DNA from: Fasciolopsis buskii
Taxonomy: Eukaryota > Platyhelminthes > Trematoda > Plagiorchiida > Fasciolidae
Length of the DNA: 64,000 bases
Reading direction: 5' to 3'
Assembly: GCA_008360955.1 (NCBI GenBank)
Contig: LUCM01011110.1
Span: forward strand, 62,001-126,000
Positions 50,290-61,439 of the stretch are shown piece by piece. Position numbers and translations under genes: made by a program. The notes below the pieces were generated by a model that worked only from the letters and a program-made list of their open reading frames with translations, did no database searches and had not been told where the DNA came from. Within the stretch, counting starts at the first letter, position 1; every line of letters starts with the position of its first letter.

Positions 50290-50900
50290 AATTTTTAAGC
50301 GGACGATTTACATAGACGGGCCACAGTATTTTCCTCACTGACTTCGGTTCCGAGTCATATTCTTCAGCATCTGCAACCGACAACAATCCTCATCTCTCGA
50401 GCCTCAACCAGGAACGTGAGAAGCACCAACCGAGGCCAAAGCCGAAGCTAACTTCTCCTTACTTCTACCCCAGGTCATAGCCTAACCGCCACGTCGCTTC
50501 CAGTCTTGCAGAAAGAGCACGAAAAGGTAAGCGATGGGCAGTCATATGCAGTACGTGTCCAAGGTGCCGAAGAAGACGTAGAACGATTAGCCCAGACAGA
50601 GGATGACTGTCTGCATTTCGTCATTGCTCACCCGATGTCTCCACCAGACATCAACAATGCTTCGGAGAAATAAGTGGTCGAAACCAGAAGGTTTGTCGGA
50701 CATCCTCAAACCGGATAAGCCAAGTCTCGCAACCGCAAGGAGGAACACTACGAACTGTAACATTGTACACCCTTCCCTTGAGGGAACACCGGATGTCACG
50801 ACAGCACCACATGTGTCGTAGGTCCACGAAAGCTGCGCTGGCTTGCGCAATTTGTGAAGTGACCTCCTCCGATTTCTCTACTAGGTATGATCGGGCTGCG
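50290..50900 (-). pseudogene. LINE C-terminal domain remnant
   Basis: VWWRHRVSNDEM at the start of the segment corresponds to the I--L-WW-HRVSN region after the RT of flatworm RTE-type proteins. After several frameshifts MLKNMTRNRSQ near 50,355 corresponds to the closing DMAQNRSQW box. The microsatellite beyond may mark the element's end. Confidence 0.7.
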
Positions 50901-50920
50901 GAGCTGTTTCAAGGTATTGA

Positions 50921-51790
50921 CTAGTGATAATTACAAAGGGTGAGTGCAGGCACGGGCTCCCGCCAATCTTGAAGAAGTACCTTGCATTTTGAAGGCGCAA
51001 AACATATACCGTACCTAGCGACATCAATCACCGAGTGATCCAAAGCCTGATGAAATGGTTGTGCATTGTCACTCAGCAAAACGAAATCGTCGGCATACTC
51101 GAGGTCAAGATCTGTCCCCTGGGATGAGTTCAACTTCACCGATTTAAATATCAGAAAAAGCATTTTGTAAAACATCCTCTATGACAAAACTGAGAAGAAA
51201 TGGGAACATAACGCATCTCTGCCGTACTCCACTGGAGACGACGAAGGATTGCAAAAACTGGCCATAAGCTCTAACTCGACCTGACGTATGACAGCACAAC
51301 TCTTTGAGGAAAGACACATACTTCTCAGGCATTCCATTCCACAACAAACAGTCCCATAGTGCAGATCTATCAATAGATTCAACGGCAGGGTGAATGTCCA
51401 AGAGCAGGATGATCTTTGGCCCATGGAAAGTAGAACGGTGTTCTAGAAACTATTGGAGGTTGAAGATTTGATCGAGGCATCCACGACAAGAGTGAGCCCC
51501 GAATTTACCAGCAAAAAAGACGGACACAAAGAATTTCGACGCTACCGAGATTAGGACAATGCCCTATGGTTACTGCAGACACTCCACAAGGCCTTTTTAA
51601 GATGGCGACAACGATCGACTCTTCCCACGAGGAGGAGACTTTTCCTGGGTACTAAGTCTCTTAAAACAGAACGTGAGTTTCCATGACCATTTCCATCCCT
51701 CCATCTGTAAAGAGCTGGAGGAAACCATCAGAACCCGGCGTTTCATGGCGTCCTAGGCTCGGATTTCCCTGAGGATCTCCTACTCAGTAA
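50921..51790 (-). pseudogene. LINE reverse transcriptase domain remnant
   Basis: Translated in three frames the segment shows the RT blocks in order: DIHPAVESIDRSALWDC (motif A, aspartate at 51,396-51,398), MPEKYVSFLKELCCHTSGRV, VSSGVRQRCVMFPFLLSF (the SGVRQG box with its last glycine changed to arginine), EYADDFVLLSDNA with an intact YADD catalytic box at 51,086-51,097, and RYGICFAPSKCKVLLQDW. Motif conservation is high despite frameshifts near 51,160 and 51,420, so inactivation is fairly recent in comparison with the other LINE debris here. Confidence 0.88.
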
Positions 51791-52399
51791 GTAAATCTGT
51801 TGTAACAGGCCACCAGACGCTGGCCGGGATAGCTGTAGGAGGGACTCACGCTGACATCCAGATAAACTGTGCTTGAAAATGTTCCGCTGACCGTACAGGA
51901 CGGCGCTGCGGATGGTAGACAGGCGAATCATCAGCTTCACAGATCGTTTGGCTCACACCCAATTCTTTCCTATCGGTAGCTCCGCTGAGGTGAAACGACC
52001 TGCGGGAATTTCCCATGGCGGCAGCAGGTTACATATCTAAGGTCTGTTGGGATCACCAAATCTCGTGACACCCAAGCAAGTTTGTACTGAATTCAAGTCC
52101 CTTTATAGACTTGCTTCATTATACTCGGTACCAGACGGGATAGACTGACGTGCGCCAAGTAGGCGCGAAGACTTAGCAGAAATCCAGGTTACAACTCACG
52201 AAGCCAGCAGAATGCGAAGCAGTCTTGATAAACGACCAGTGTTCGTTAATGCTTTGAATTGGGCACAATTCTAGCTTTCAAGCCAGTGCTCTGAGAAAGA
52301 CTGATAGACCAGTCGGATCAGATAGCCTGTTGCAATCCAACCGATGCTGCAACATGCGCTTTGATCGCCCACCAAAGCCATGGACAGCTTAGTGTATAC

Positions 52400-53185
52400 T
52401 GACGCGTAGTCGAAGTCAAGCGGTGTGCTCCAGTAAGACCTGCAGTCTTGCAGACAGTCCCACCATGTGGATAATGGCGCTGTGCTTGATTTGGGTCCAT
52501 CACTGACTCAAAGAGAGCGGACGCCAGGTGGTAAACCGGAGATTGGAACGTCTGAAGCTCGTACTGGCGAAGGACAATTGATGGTCTGGACACAAAGCCA
52601 ACAATCGTTTCTCGTCTTTAAAACGACGGAAATCAAGATCAAAGAGCCTTTCTGAGACGCCCCATTCGAGGTCAGCTAACCTACTCTAGCATTCAAGTCC
52701 CCTGCCAAAATCATGATGTCACTCCATCTTGCTGTCTAAGAGGTCTTGCAGTTTTTGATAGAAAGTATAGTTGACTGAATCTTGGCTGCAATCTGTTGGC
52801 GCATACGTTGAGACAACAAACAAATCTCGTCTATCAGGGCGATGTTTATTTACTCTGTATTAACTTCTGAGTCTCACTGCACATAGCCGGCTATCGACTG
52901 AAATCCCGGTCAAGCAGTGCAGGCTTAGCTCTTTCATAGAAAACCACACCAACGCAAACAACATCAGAAGCTGCAATCTCGGGATCCCGAGAAAGGTGTA
53001 GGCGAAACTTCACGGACGGATGTAATGGGAACGTCAATCGCGTAACGGAGCTGGAGTCTTAAATGCGAGTCTCTTGAGTACAACGCACGTCGATGACTAG
53101 AGTCTCCAGTGTACAAGCTAAACCCCCCTGTTGACCTATACACTTGAATGTTTGCGCACTGAAGGTGTCCTGTTTGAAGGAGCAT
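52400..53185 (-). pseudogene. LINE endonuclease domain remnant
   Basis: This is the apurinic-type endonuclease (exonuclease-endonuclease-phosphatase fold) that nicks target DNA to prime reverse transcription. Visible pieces in order are NVRTLKCIGQQ, LETLVIDVRCTQETRI with the catalytic E of the QE-R motif, NVCANRLQ, and WTQIKHSAI where QIDH is expected. The D of QIDH is replaced (QIKH), and stops follow. The SDH motif is not clearly kept. Confidence 0.75.
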
Positions 53186-53999
53186 CGAGGACGAACAAGT
53201 GCATTAGCCAACGGAAGCGGGTTCGGTGAGATTTGGATGCCATCTGAGGGAGAACGCGAGATAATGGGAACAGGGCTTAATCCAGTGGCACTACCACTAG
53301 CATGGCTAAATGCAGTTCTTGAAGAATGCAAGGAAACTGGGTGGAAATAAGAGGAAAAAAAGGAATTAGTAAGAGGCAAACATTCGTGAACGGTGGAATG
53401 TTGCAATTGCAAGTTAGAGAATTGGCAGAAACGTTCTTTCGCAGAACAGCCATATTCGTGTTTGTGCTTTTGTACTACTGCTACTCGGTCGTCGGTCCAC
53501 ATTAGGTCTTTTCATTCTAGGATGCATCTCTAGCCACCAAGCGCTTTCTGTAAGTTAGCAGAAACATTTCAGACGAGTCGCTGGTCATTTGATCAGTTCA
53601 TACGCCTCCTCTGGAAAACCATGCCGGGTCAGCGGGACACGACAAAAGGCAATAGCATTCTTGGATGGCGGGCCACACTTGCCCCTCGCAGTGCCACCAG
53701 CCGGCTCTTGCGGTATATTTAAGGGAGATTGCCCGCCAGCAAAAACTAAACGCCCTAGACACTTCCACTGCTTGTCCGTGGCCGCTTATTCGGTAGGCAT
53801 AAGCCTACATTAATCACAGCTAAACACTTGGATGGTGACCGTTCCCTTATCCGCAGCTCAGGGACGCACCTGGTACCGGGCAGCTCTGCCCCGCGCCGTT
53901 GGACAGTAGGTGGCAGTTTATTTTACTTCCTAATGAACAATGTTCCACTCGAGTTTAAGTAACTTTTTAACCCAGAAGGTAATCTGAAACTCTTAGAAC

Positions 54000-56420
54000 T
54001 TCCAACTCACTATGAAACAAGGAAACCGCTGAGGGGATTCAGTTTCACCCGACGCTTTTTCACTCATTAACGTTGCACCAACTTGATCCGGTGTTGGTTA
54101 CTTCCTCTCCGCATTGTGTATTCAAAAACGAAGAGAATGAGAAATAACGAAAGGCTAATCGCGATGTAGTAGTCTGAAGAGTCACCCAGACAAAAAGATT
54201 TTGAACACGAAATCTAAACCGATTGCGACATATCGCCATAGGCCTCCAGACGACAATCTAAGTGGATTTACGCAAGCCAATCTGCCGACTGTTTTCCTAG
54301 CTTGGAGCCAAATCATGGAATGACCACCTCTAACCATTCTCCAGACATTACATGCTTCGAAGCAGAAAGTACAACAAAGCAGACATTCTGTGAGCGTACG
54401 CAAACATGTCTCAAACACCCTAATCAATTCACATTTAGCGCTTCTTCTGAAGATGGGACTCTTGTGCTCAGTACCTTACACCTAACGTGTGATTTACTGG
54501 CAAAAATTCTCTCACCATACGCTAACAATACGAAAATAACGATGTTCAGACATCAAAGTTTTCGCATATCGCATGCCCACCGCGCCCCTGTTTCTGACCC
54601 CTGCATTAGCGCGTACGTTACGACTGCAGTTTTTACTCAACCTCCGATCGATAGTCGGATGTCACACCGACTCCAAAGGTGCCTCAAATCGGCGAATACA
54701 AATCGAGCCCGAGGACACCACAGCCGATATAAGACCACCAGGGGAGATGCAACCAGCCAAGTAAGTAAATCCATCTGCTTGGACCAGTTCTTACTCTACT
54801 AGAACAACGTTCGGCCTCAAAACTATTCAGTTTTGCAGCAATATTTACCATTCTAACCACGCCAAGTACACCAAAAACATAACCACATTATCATTCATAT
54901 GATCAAGAAAAACTTAAAAAAATACTTTGGTCTTCGCTCAGTAACACAACGTCGTCAGACAGTTTCCTGTCTGAGCAAATGTACGATTACTACCATAATT
55001 AATTCAACGAAGAAGCTAGGAGGAAACTGTGACGGGAACAACACTGATGAACACCACTTGTCGTGGTGACTTTGGGTACAACATCTCGGCTCCAGGTGCT
55101 CACATTCAGAGGTTTCATAGCTGAAGGAAATTTTTCTGGGACACTTTTCTGTGAGAAAAAACGCCACGGAATTCAGCAATCGACTGAGAGGAGAGATCCT
55201 GGGTTTACGGGGCATGTGCATATGTTCTAGGACTTGTCGCTGGTGAATATTAGGTTAATACAACTCCGCTTGAGTAGGAAACCGGCTTGGATGTCACGCA
55301 TAAACGCAGGTGGTCGACGGAGCATAATGCCAACGAGCAGTTTGCATGTGATATTTACCAGACCAAGTCCTCAGAGCGACCTATCGTTTTTCTTGTAAGT
55401 CGGTACAATCTCCCATTCAAACCAGTCCTTGGGGATCTCTTCCTTTGTCCAGTTTGATCCTATAAGTTTTGTTGCCTCAGACATTTCCACTTCACCACTC
55501 CGCTTGAAGCAGGACTTTGACAACCCATCTGGTCCAGCTGCTTTGTATCTCTTTAGAGACTCTACTTCCCGGATAACTCCCGCTTATGACTGAGGGCTGA
55601 TATCCACCTACATTGCTCCACTTTGCACCATAGATGGGCGACAATGTAGGATTAGGCTAAACGAACTGCTCCCCAAATTCTTCCGGCCAATGCTCCATCC
55701 AAGGCTCCGGACAGTGAATCAGTGAACCAAAGGTCGTTTAACCACTAACACGAACTCGGCTTCCGTGGACCAGTATTCTTAATTGGTCGGTGAGGGTTTC
55801 GGCTATTCCCGCTGACTGTAGTTATATCCATTTCCCCGCATTCCTTATCCGCCATTGCTTGCGGTCACTTCCTAGGCTGCTGGTCGGTTTATCTCAGAGT
55901 TTTGCACAGCTGGCTGGGCGAAATATCTGGCATTCATTAAGGCAACTGAAGTCGAGAATAACCATCGTTTCCGAGTTTTACATTTTCCGGAGTCATGCGC
56001 AGCTCTTGCTGTTGAGTACAAGATTTGGTTGACCAGTTTCAAGTGTACATAAGGATCCTGGGCATGTTTTGAGCCGATAATCACGTCAACAGATCCCATT
56101 GTGAGTGAAATCGGCGATTATCATCTGGAATCAGCTGCGTTCGTCGGGCCTTTTCCGTGTCGGTACGACAACGAACTGGGTGCAAAGATGAGAGAGTTCG
56201 AACTAAAGCATGGCCTGAATTCACAGGCATGAACCGAAATGATCGAAAATCCTCAAAGTATTCACTGGATCGGCAACCATTAGGAATGTGATCAATCTAG
56301 GTCCGACGCTGTGAAGACAAAGGCAGGCGTCAGGTTAGCCTCGGGAAGATTGTAACCGATGGAAGAATATACTGATGGAACAATTAGTCAACGGCTCTTC
56401 AGTCGGCTGCTGCCGTAACT
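54000..56420 (-). mobile_element. Second RTE-type LINE, 5' truncated or degraded, head to tail with the first
   Basis: On the minus strand: the end of an endonuclease near 56,300-56,130 (GHALVRTL, the SDHALVR counterpart, with the catalytic D lost, and PDDNRRFHSQ); a linker to 55,650 with WPEEFGEQFV; RT from 55,580 with ESLKRYKAAGPDGLSKS (GPDG at about 55,521-55,535), IPKDWFEWEIVP, IQAGFLLKRSC, WRFLSQKSVPEKF and TTTSGVHQCC (about 55,050); and a C-terminal piece at 54,182-54,427 with VRGGHSMIWLQ. The part of RT between palm and YADD seems deleted or scrambled. It is the same family as the 50-54 kb element but more decayed. Its 3' end at about 54.0 kb abuts the 5' leader of that element. Confidence 0.8.
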
Positions 56421-57302
56421 CACAGAACCGTCTAAGCGAAAAGGTAAACAACCAGCGGTTGACTGGAATCTACCCTAACTGTGCTCCAGTATGGCAAAAT
56501 CGCCTGACACACGATGAGTGAAGCGAGAGGAACAGTTTGCGTCTAGGGGCTATGAAAATGGAATATTTGTATCCGTTTCAGAGGCAAAACCTACATCGAT
56601 CTTAAAAGTTTCGTGAGTTCTGGCTACAGCAGTTTATTGCCGTATCCAGTTCAGGATGTGAGTATTAAAGACAACCAAGTAAAGTAAATAGTTATGCTTA
56701 ATTAAAACGTGCAGTTGGTCTCTTCCCTTTCTACTATAGCCGCCATCAGATGAATTTGCCGAGTAGCAATTTTATGCGGTATCTTGCATTGGCCTCATAT
56801 AGGAAGAAGGAAGGTTTGCTAGATTCCCTACTTGAAGAGTGCTGGATGTATTAGGGCAGCAGTAATTTGGGGTCATCGACACTACAGAAGTGGTTTATCT
56901 CTGGGCTCATTAACCGCAGCATCTGACTCAAAGGTCATACCCACAAGGCAGTGAGCCCTCTGGACGACAGCACAGTTATCACTACTAACTGCATGCACGA
57001 TATTTTTGTACACCCAAGACTTTTGCTGCATGTTAACTTAACCATTTTCATAATCCTTCCTCGTTGTACTTGCTGAGAGATCATCAACATTCTTGTTCGA
57101 CGAACGTATGTTGTTTGACCATACCAAAGGAATTTTAATTTTCCCTGTAGGACATCAACAAAGACCAGCTTGCCAGCTGTTACGTTTTTATATCACCCAC
57201 TTCTTACTTTAGTAACCCGTTTGAACTTATTTCTCGCTGTTCCAAAATTCACCCAGATCAACATCTCCTAATAACTTTAAAAGACTTTTCTGTGACAACA
57301 TT
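56421..57302. other. No recognised gene; upstream flank of the second RTE element
   Basis: Weak endonuclease-like similarity may extend a little way into this interval, but it cannot be followed. No other feature was seen. Confidence 0.4.
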
Positions 57303-57533
57303 TTGATTATTTTCAACATAACCGGACAAGAAATCCACAAAAATATGAGCAAAATGACATTCCAGAGACTAGGGCAGTCAAATTTGAAAGCTCTTCCACT
57401 TTCTTTTTTAGTGTCTTCTGAAGGTTCCAGCTCTCAACTGTCGAATTATACCCAGCTATCTTCTGGGGATATATTTTTCCTGGAGTTATTACAGAAAGAT
57501 CTGCAAGGAGAACTCGTCATTCCGTTTATTTAA
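57303..57533 (+). CDS. Unrecognised 76-codon frame, possible terminal exon
   Basis: The translation ends SSGDIFFLELLQKDLQGELV before a stop at 57,531 and has a balanced composition, with a Ser-rich middle and an amphipathic C-terminal helix. A pyrimidine-rich tract ending in CACCCAG lies upstream near 57,250-57,257 but is followed by an in-frame stop, so the splice start is unclear. No family is recognised. Chance is a real alternative. Confidence 0.2.
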   Translation: MIIFNITGQEIHKNMSKMTFQRLGQSNLKALPLSFLVSSEGSSSQLSNYTQLSSGDIFFLELLQKDLQGELVIPFI

Positions 57534-58645
57534 TTTTTCCATACTGTTAGTGAGATTTTCGTCGTAAGGCTAACTTTGACCACCTTTTAGTCGTCTCAAA
57601 TTGTCATTTTGTAGCCTCGGGGCGTTTTAGCATCCATGACCCATGTTGGAATGGGCACATTTGTTCGCTGATAGTACGCCCATTGAGGAAATTCCTACCG
57701 GACTATCAAGTCATGTTTGTGCTGCAGAATTCGTGCGCTCTGTTTCCTAGCGGGGTAGTCTAGAAATATGTACATATACTTTAATCCCGGTCACGGGTAT
57801 TGAGAAACTCAGAGGCCGCTACGTGAAGGAAAACTTGCACTGGTAACTAGAATTAGATTACAGAGTCTGTGAGTTTATCGTGGGCTGTACTATCAGGTCC
57901 CCACACCTTAGTTTCCTTCTGATTGACTGCGCCTCCTAACTGTTACGATGTTTGTACTTAGCCATGTCACATGACTAATTCTGCCGTCGACCCATTTCAT
58001 TAAATTAGACAATTAGGACTAAGTTTTTAGTTGCGCGCTTATCGACCGATGTTCACTTTTCCACAGAAGAGCACATGTACTGACTGTACATATTTTGTTT
58101 GGACGGCGCTTATTCATGCAAACGAAATGCTTTAATATACTCTATCTGATACGTTGCCTGAACCGTGGTGTTCTTGTTACGTGTGCATGGACGCAGCTTT
58201 CACGCTTCTTGTCATGTGATTCGATCAATCTAATCTCAGCGTCGCACGAACGGTTTGATGGTGCTCTGTTGTCAGACAACCGACACTCGTGTCGACTGCG
58301 CTTTGCCGATAAGACATTGTGTGGCCGTCGGCGTCCAGTTTGCGAAATATCTCCCCGTAATCGGAAGATATGTCCGCAGTTCAGATATAAAAATTTCAAA
58401 AGAAAATATCTGGTTAGCTGATGGAGAGTGCAAAGTAGGGATATCCATGCTTTACAATGCCAAAGCACCAAACTCCAACAGATGGAGTTATATCAGATGG
58501 AGATTGTATGAGGACGACGGAAACTACGCACGTTTTTCTAGCCACGCACTTTCCAAGATGACAACTCATATTCTTACCGAGTGTTTGCATCTACAAGAAC
58601 TTTGTGGACGTGTGATCTCACTCACACTCACTTCCTCGAACCCAG
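57534..58645. other. No recognised gene
   Basis: Overlapping frames of about 110-140 codons on both strands (58,095-58,683) are not recognised and lack firm signals. Confidence 0.4.
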
Positions 58646-58852
58646 GCTTTGCACCCCCAAGGAAAACCTGTAATTTCATTTAAACGAAAGACTGGGGTAA
58701 CGGCGAAGGAAGAAAGTTTCCAGAACTTGTCAACTCTACTGATAGCAGACTGGGACAAAATGTTAACAAAATATGTTGACCAGCTAACAGAGAGTACACC
58801 GAAACTAATCGAGGCTTTCATTGCCAATAACCAGGGAAGTAGGAGGCAGTGA
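58646..58852 (+). CDS. Candidate terminal exon of an unidentified gene
   Basis: A pyrimidine-rich tract (CTCACACTCACTTCCTCGAA then CCCAG) ends in an acceptor AG at 58,644-58,645. From there a phase-0 frame runs 68 codons to TGA at 58,850. The translation is charged, soluble and well mixed (for example GVTAKEESFQNL, IADWDKMLTKYVDQLTEST, KLIEAF) and looks like a helical protein end. The other two frames after the acceptor hit stops within 13 codons. No domain is recognised and no upstream exon is linked. No obvious poly(A) signal was noted. Confidence 0.35.
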   Translation, partial: ALHPQGKPVISFKRKTGVTAKEESFQNLSTLLIADWDKMLTKYVDQLTESTPKLIEAFIANNQGSRRQ

Positions 58853-60730
58853 TTCAATCCACTGATCCGTTTTCCGAGCATAGTATTATTCTTGCTCATC
58901 TCAAACCATCAAACGGGCAGACTCGATCGATTTCAACACATTCACCACACACTTTGGGGAGCAGACATTTTGGTGCTGTTTATACATGCACAGCTTGCCA
59001 TTGCCTTTTATTGTTCTCCTTCAGAAAAACCATTGTATTTACTTGAGCAGCTATTGGCACACTTACAAGAGGAAATGCAAGCAAACTGTACAGCTCCATA
59101 ATTACTTACCTAATGACAGATTTTACCAAAGAGGCTGTAATTCATTCCCATCCAGCATTCGGGCCGATCTGTACCATAAACACAGACAAACTCTGTTTGT
59201 TTTACTCCTCATTTATCAAGTCAGACTTATTCTATTGTTCTGGTCTCCTTTGGAATCAACGAAAACACGCTTTTCCACTAAGCTCTATTCTTCAACTGTG
59301 TTCGCTGAAATTTTTCGGAAATGTCTAGGGCAGACCACATCAATTTAGTGGGATGGATATTAACTAATCACAATTGCTTGTTTAGTTTGATAAACAAGTT
59401 TGTGCTTGGTTTCCTGATGACTGAATCTAACCCAGTTATCCCTAAAAAGTACGTTGATTTTGGCGAGAAGCTCTGATTACCATACTTTTACTGTTTCTCC
59501 GTTAATTATTCAATAAATATGTTGGCTTTCTTAATCATATTTGATAATTCGCATGCTTTTGCTCAGAAAATGTCATAAGTGACGGTGTGAAAATAACTGC
59601 ACATGAATAAGTCATGTACTGGCTTACGTTATACGGGTGCATAGATAATACTAAGTTGTCTGGACCAGAAACTCTCTGAGAGGAAGTTCTTTTCTTACGA
59701 TGCCCCAAATGCCTAGTTAGCCATCACGGAAAAGCGACAAACAACTTGGCGAATATGCTTAATCAATTACGTTCAACCAAATGGAGCAGAAATTACCCAT
59801 ATTAAGAAGGCATACCAACGGATCAAAATTTACTATGTAGTTTCCAACTAACACGGGGTAATTGAAGTCCAAAGGGATGCCGTGTTCATAAAACAAACCA
59901 GGATAGTAATAATAATAATAGTACTAGTTGTACGGAGGACATATTTGCTTGTACAAGTCCCACGAAACGTAAAACTGCAAATTACAATCCGCAGCCAAAG
60001 GTGACATTAGTCGAATACCGCTTAGGTAACACTAGTCAGGGGCGATTGGAACCGATTTTATCACATGCACGATAGGATTGGTCAGCGCAAATTTAATTTC
60101 CCCGCAAGCTTTGCCCAGGTGGCAGCATAGCGTTCGAAGGCGAATGGTGACAATAAGAGTGATTAGAACACAAAGCGATATCATTATGCTGCACTATCGA
60201 CACTTAGAATTCACTATATCATTCCCGCACTGCTTCCGAGTTGCGTCAGAATTATTAGAACTAATATCAGAAATATTCGGAAACGGACCGAATATGCCTC
60301 TGTTTCACAGGACTTCTCAAGAGTATATCTGTCCACAGATTGTACTGCAGTACATAGATAATCGATGGACCTTACGTTAAATGCGCATCAATTCGTCCGA
60401 TGTGAGATGAACCATGCTTCAGATCTATGCAAACGAGATCTCAATAAGTCAGCTGAATGATAGTTCCGAATAATTTTGGTATAGTTCCAAATGGTTTTGA
60501 AATAGCTTGACAGTAATATGGAAAATAGTACACTGGCGCTTAGCAAAGCTGATGATTTTGGGCCACAGTCACTTGATTAACAAGACAATCAAGGGTTCTA
60601 AGTTATCATTCTTAGCTGTGCATAGACAACCACCTGTGTGCTACTAGCTTTTCAGTGGTGATCAAATTTTCCTGCTGGACGCCTGACTTTGTTTACTAAA
60701 CTGTCCTCCATTTTCTTGTGTTCAATATAG
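58853..60730. other. No recognised gene
   Basis: Frames of up to 120 codons occur at 58,986-59,348 and 60,078-60,380 (+) without recognisable motifs. A short AAT run lies near 59,908-59,921. Confidence 0.4.
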
Positions 60731-60900
60731 CTGATAAGAACCTCAGTGTCAAACTGTATTTTGCAGAACGATTCGTTGTATATTTCTGGTTCAAACTAGC
60801 ACCACGTGAAGAAATGTTGATTTCAATGGAACTTACAGGGCAGAAAGATTTTGCAAAATATCATTTTGTGATTGTGCAAAAATTGCGAAGAGAAATACAG
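60731..60900 (+). CDS. Candidate internal or terminal exon of an unidentified gene
   Basis: An acceptor at 60,729-60,730 follows a pyrimidine-rich tract (CTGTCCTCCATTTTCTTGTG). The open frame reads DKNLSVKLYFAERF, then APREEMLISMELTGQKDF and IVQKLRREIQ, ending at CAG with a possible donor GTGGTG at 60,901 in phase 0. Without splicing, the frame continues nine codons to a TGA at 60,925. Composition is protein-like, with basic-acidic helices. The frame of the next candidate (61,308) is compatible in phase. No family is recognised. Confidence 0.3.
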
Positions 60901-61027
60901 GTGGTGGATTCATTGTTGAAAGCATGATACCATGCGATAAAGCACAAGAACGCAGACAGAGAAGATGAAATGAATAGCATTTGTAGAGCATATCGCCGTT
61001 TTTTTTTCGTTTTTGTCCCTACAGCTC

Positions 61028-61046
61028 TTATTATTATTATTATTAT
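61028..61046. repeat. (TTA)n microsatellite
   Basis: Just over six uninterrupted TTA units. Confidence 0.9.
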
Positions 61047-61307
61047 CTCCTAAAAGATCATTCGGTTACCCAAAGATTTATATTCAAAATTAAAATGGCC
61101 CTGGCAATAGGGAATTCACTTGAATTATTCATGCTTGACAAACGGATTCGCGAGTCCCTAAACTGACCCGTACTCGTCCGTTTGCCGAGCACACACTCAA
61201 GTGCATTAAAATGGAGTTCTCTTAGTATCTCGAAATCCATACAAAAGCAGGCAAATGTTTTCAAACCATCGGTATTTTTCTTTTTATTCCCTCCGAGGAA
61301 AATTCAG

Positions 61308-61439
61308 TCAGATATACTAGGACACAAAGAGGTAGTCAAAATAGGAATGGCAAAAGCGAAGTTGACATCGATAGAGCTGTTGCAAATCGCTCGTGGTGAG
61401 CATGACCAATATGAGATGCCTAAGTCTTCCAGGAAGTAG
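61308..61439 (+). CDS. Candidate terminal exon, phase-compatible with 60,731-60,900
   Basis: A T-rich tract at 61,273-61,292 leads to an AG at 61,306-61,307. The frame after it is open in phase 0 for 43 codons to TAG at 61,437, reading SDILGHKEVVKIGMAKAKL and IELLQIARGEHDQYEM. A nearer AG (61,295-61,296) opens a different frame, also readable for about 34 codons. Joined to the exon at 60.7 kb it would extend the protein without a frame break across an intron of about 400 bases. The evidence is phase and composition only. Confidence 0.25.
   Translation, partial: SDILGHKEVVKIGMAKAKLTSIELLQIARGEHDQYEMPKSSRK

Larger units (their letters stand above)
50132..53940 (-). mobile_element. RTE-type non-LTR retrotransposon, near full length, inactive
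   Basis: Read on the minus strand the order is: a GC-rich leader (53,940 to about 53,190); endonuclease (53,180 to 52,400) with an IGQQGGLA start, an ETRIQDSSS motif and WTQIKHSAI near the end; a linker (52,390-51,800) with HFQAQF, the counterpart of the WxxHFxxQF box; reverse transcriptase (51,790-50,920); and a C-terminal region (50,900-50,290) with VWWRHRVSN and MLKNMTRNRSQ. All are signatures of flatworm RTE-clade LINEs. About 3.7 kb in all, close to the usual length. At least six frameshifts or stops interrupt the single ORF, so no protein is made. A second member of the family lies just upstream in the same orientation. Confidence 0.85.

Noticed and set aside
54302..54802. 166-codon open frame on +
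   Set aside because: It lies antisense to the C-terminal part of the second RTE-type LINE, where the minus strand carries recognisable motifs.
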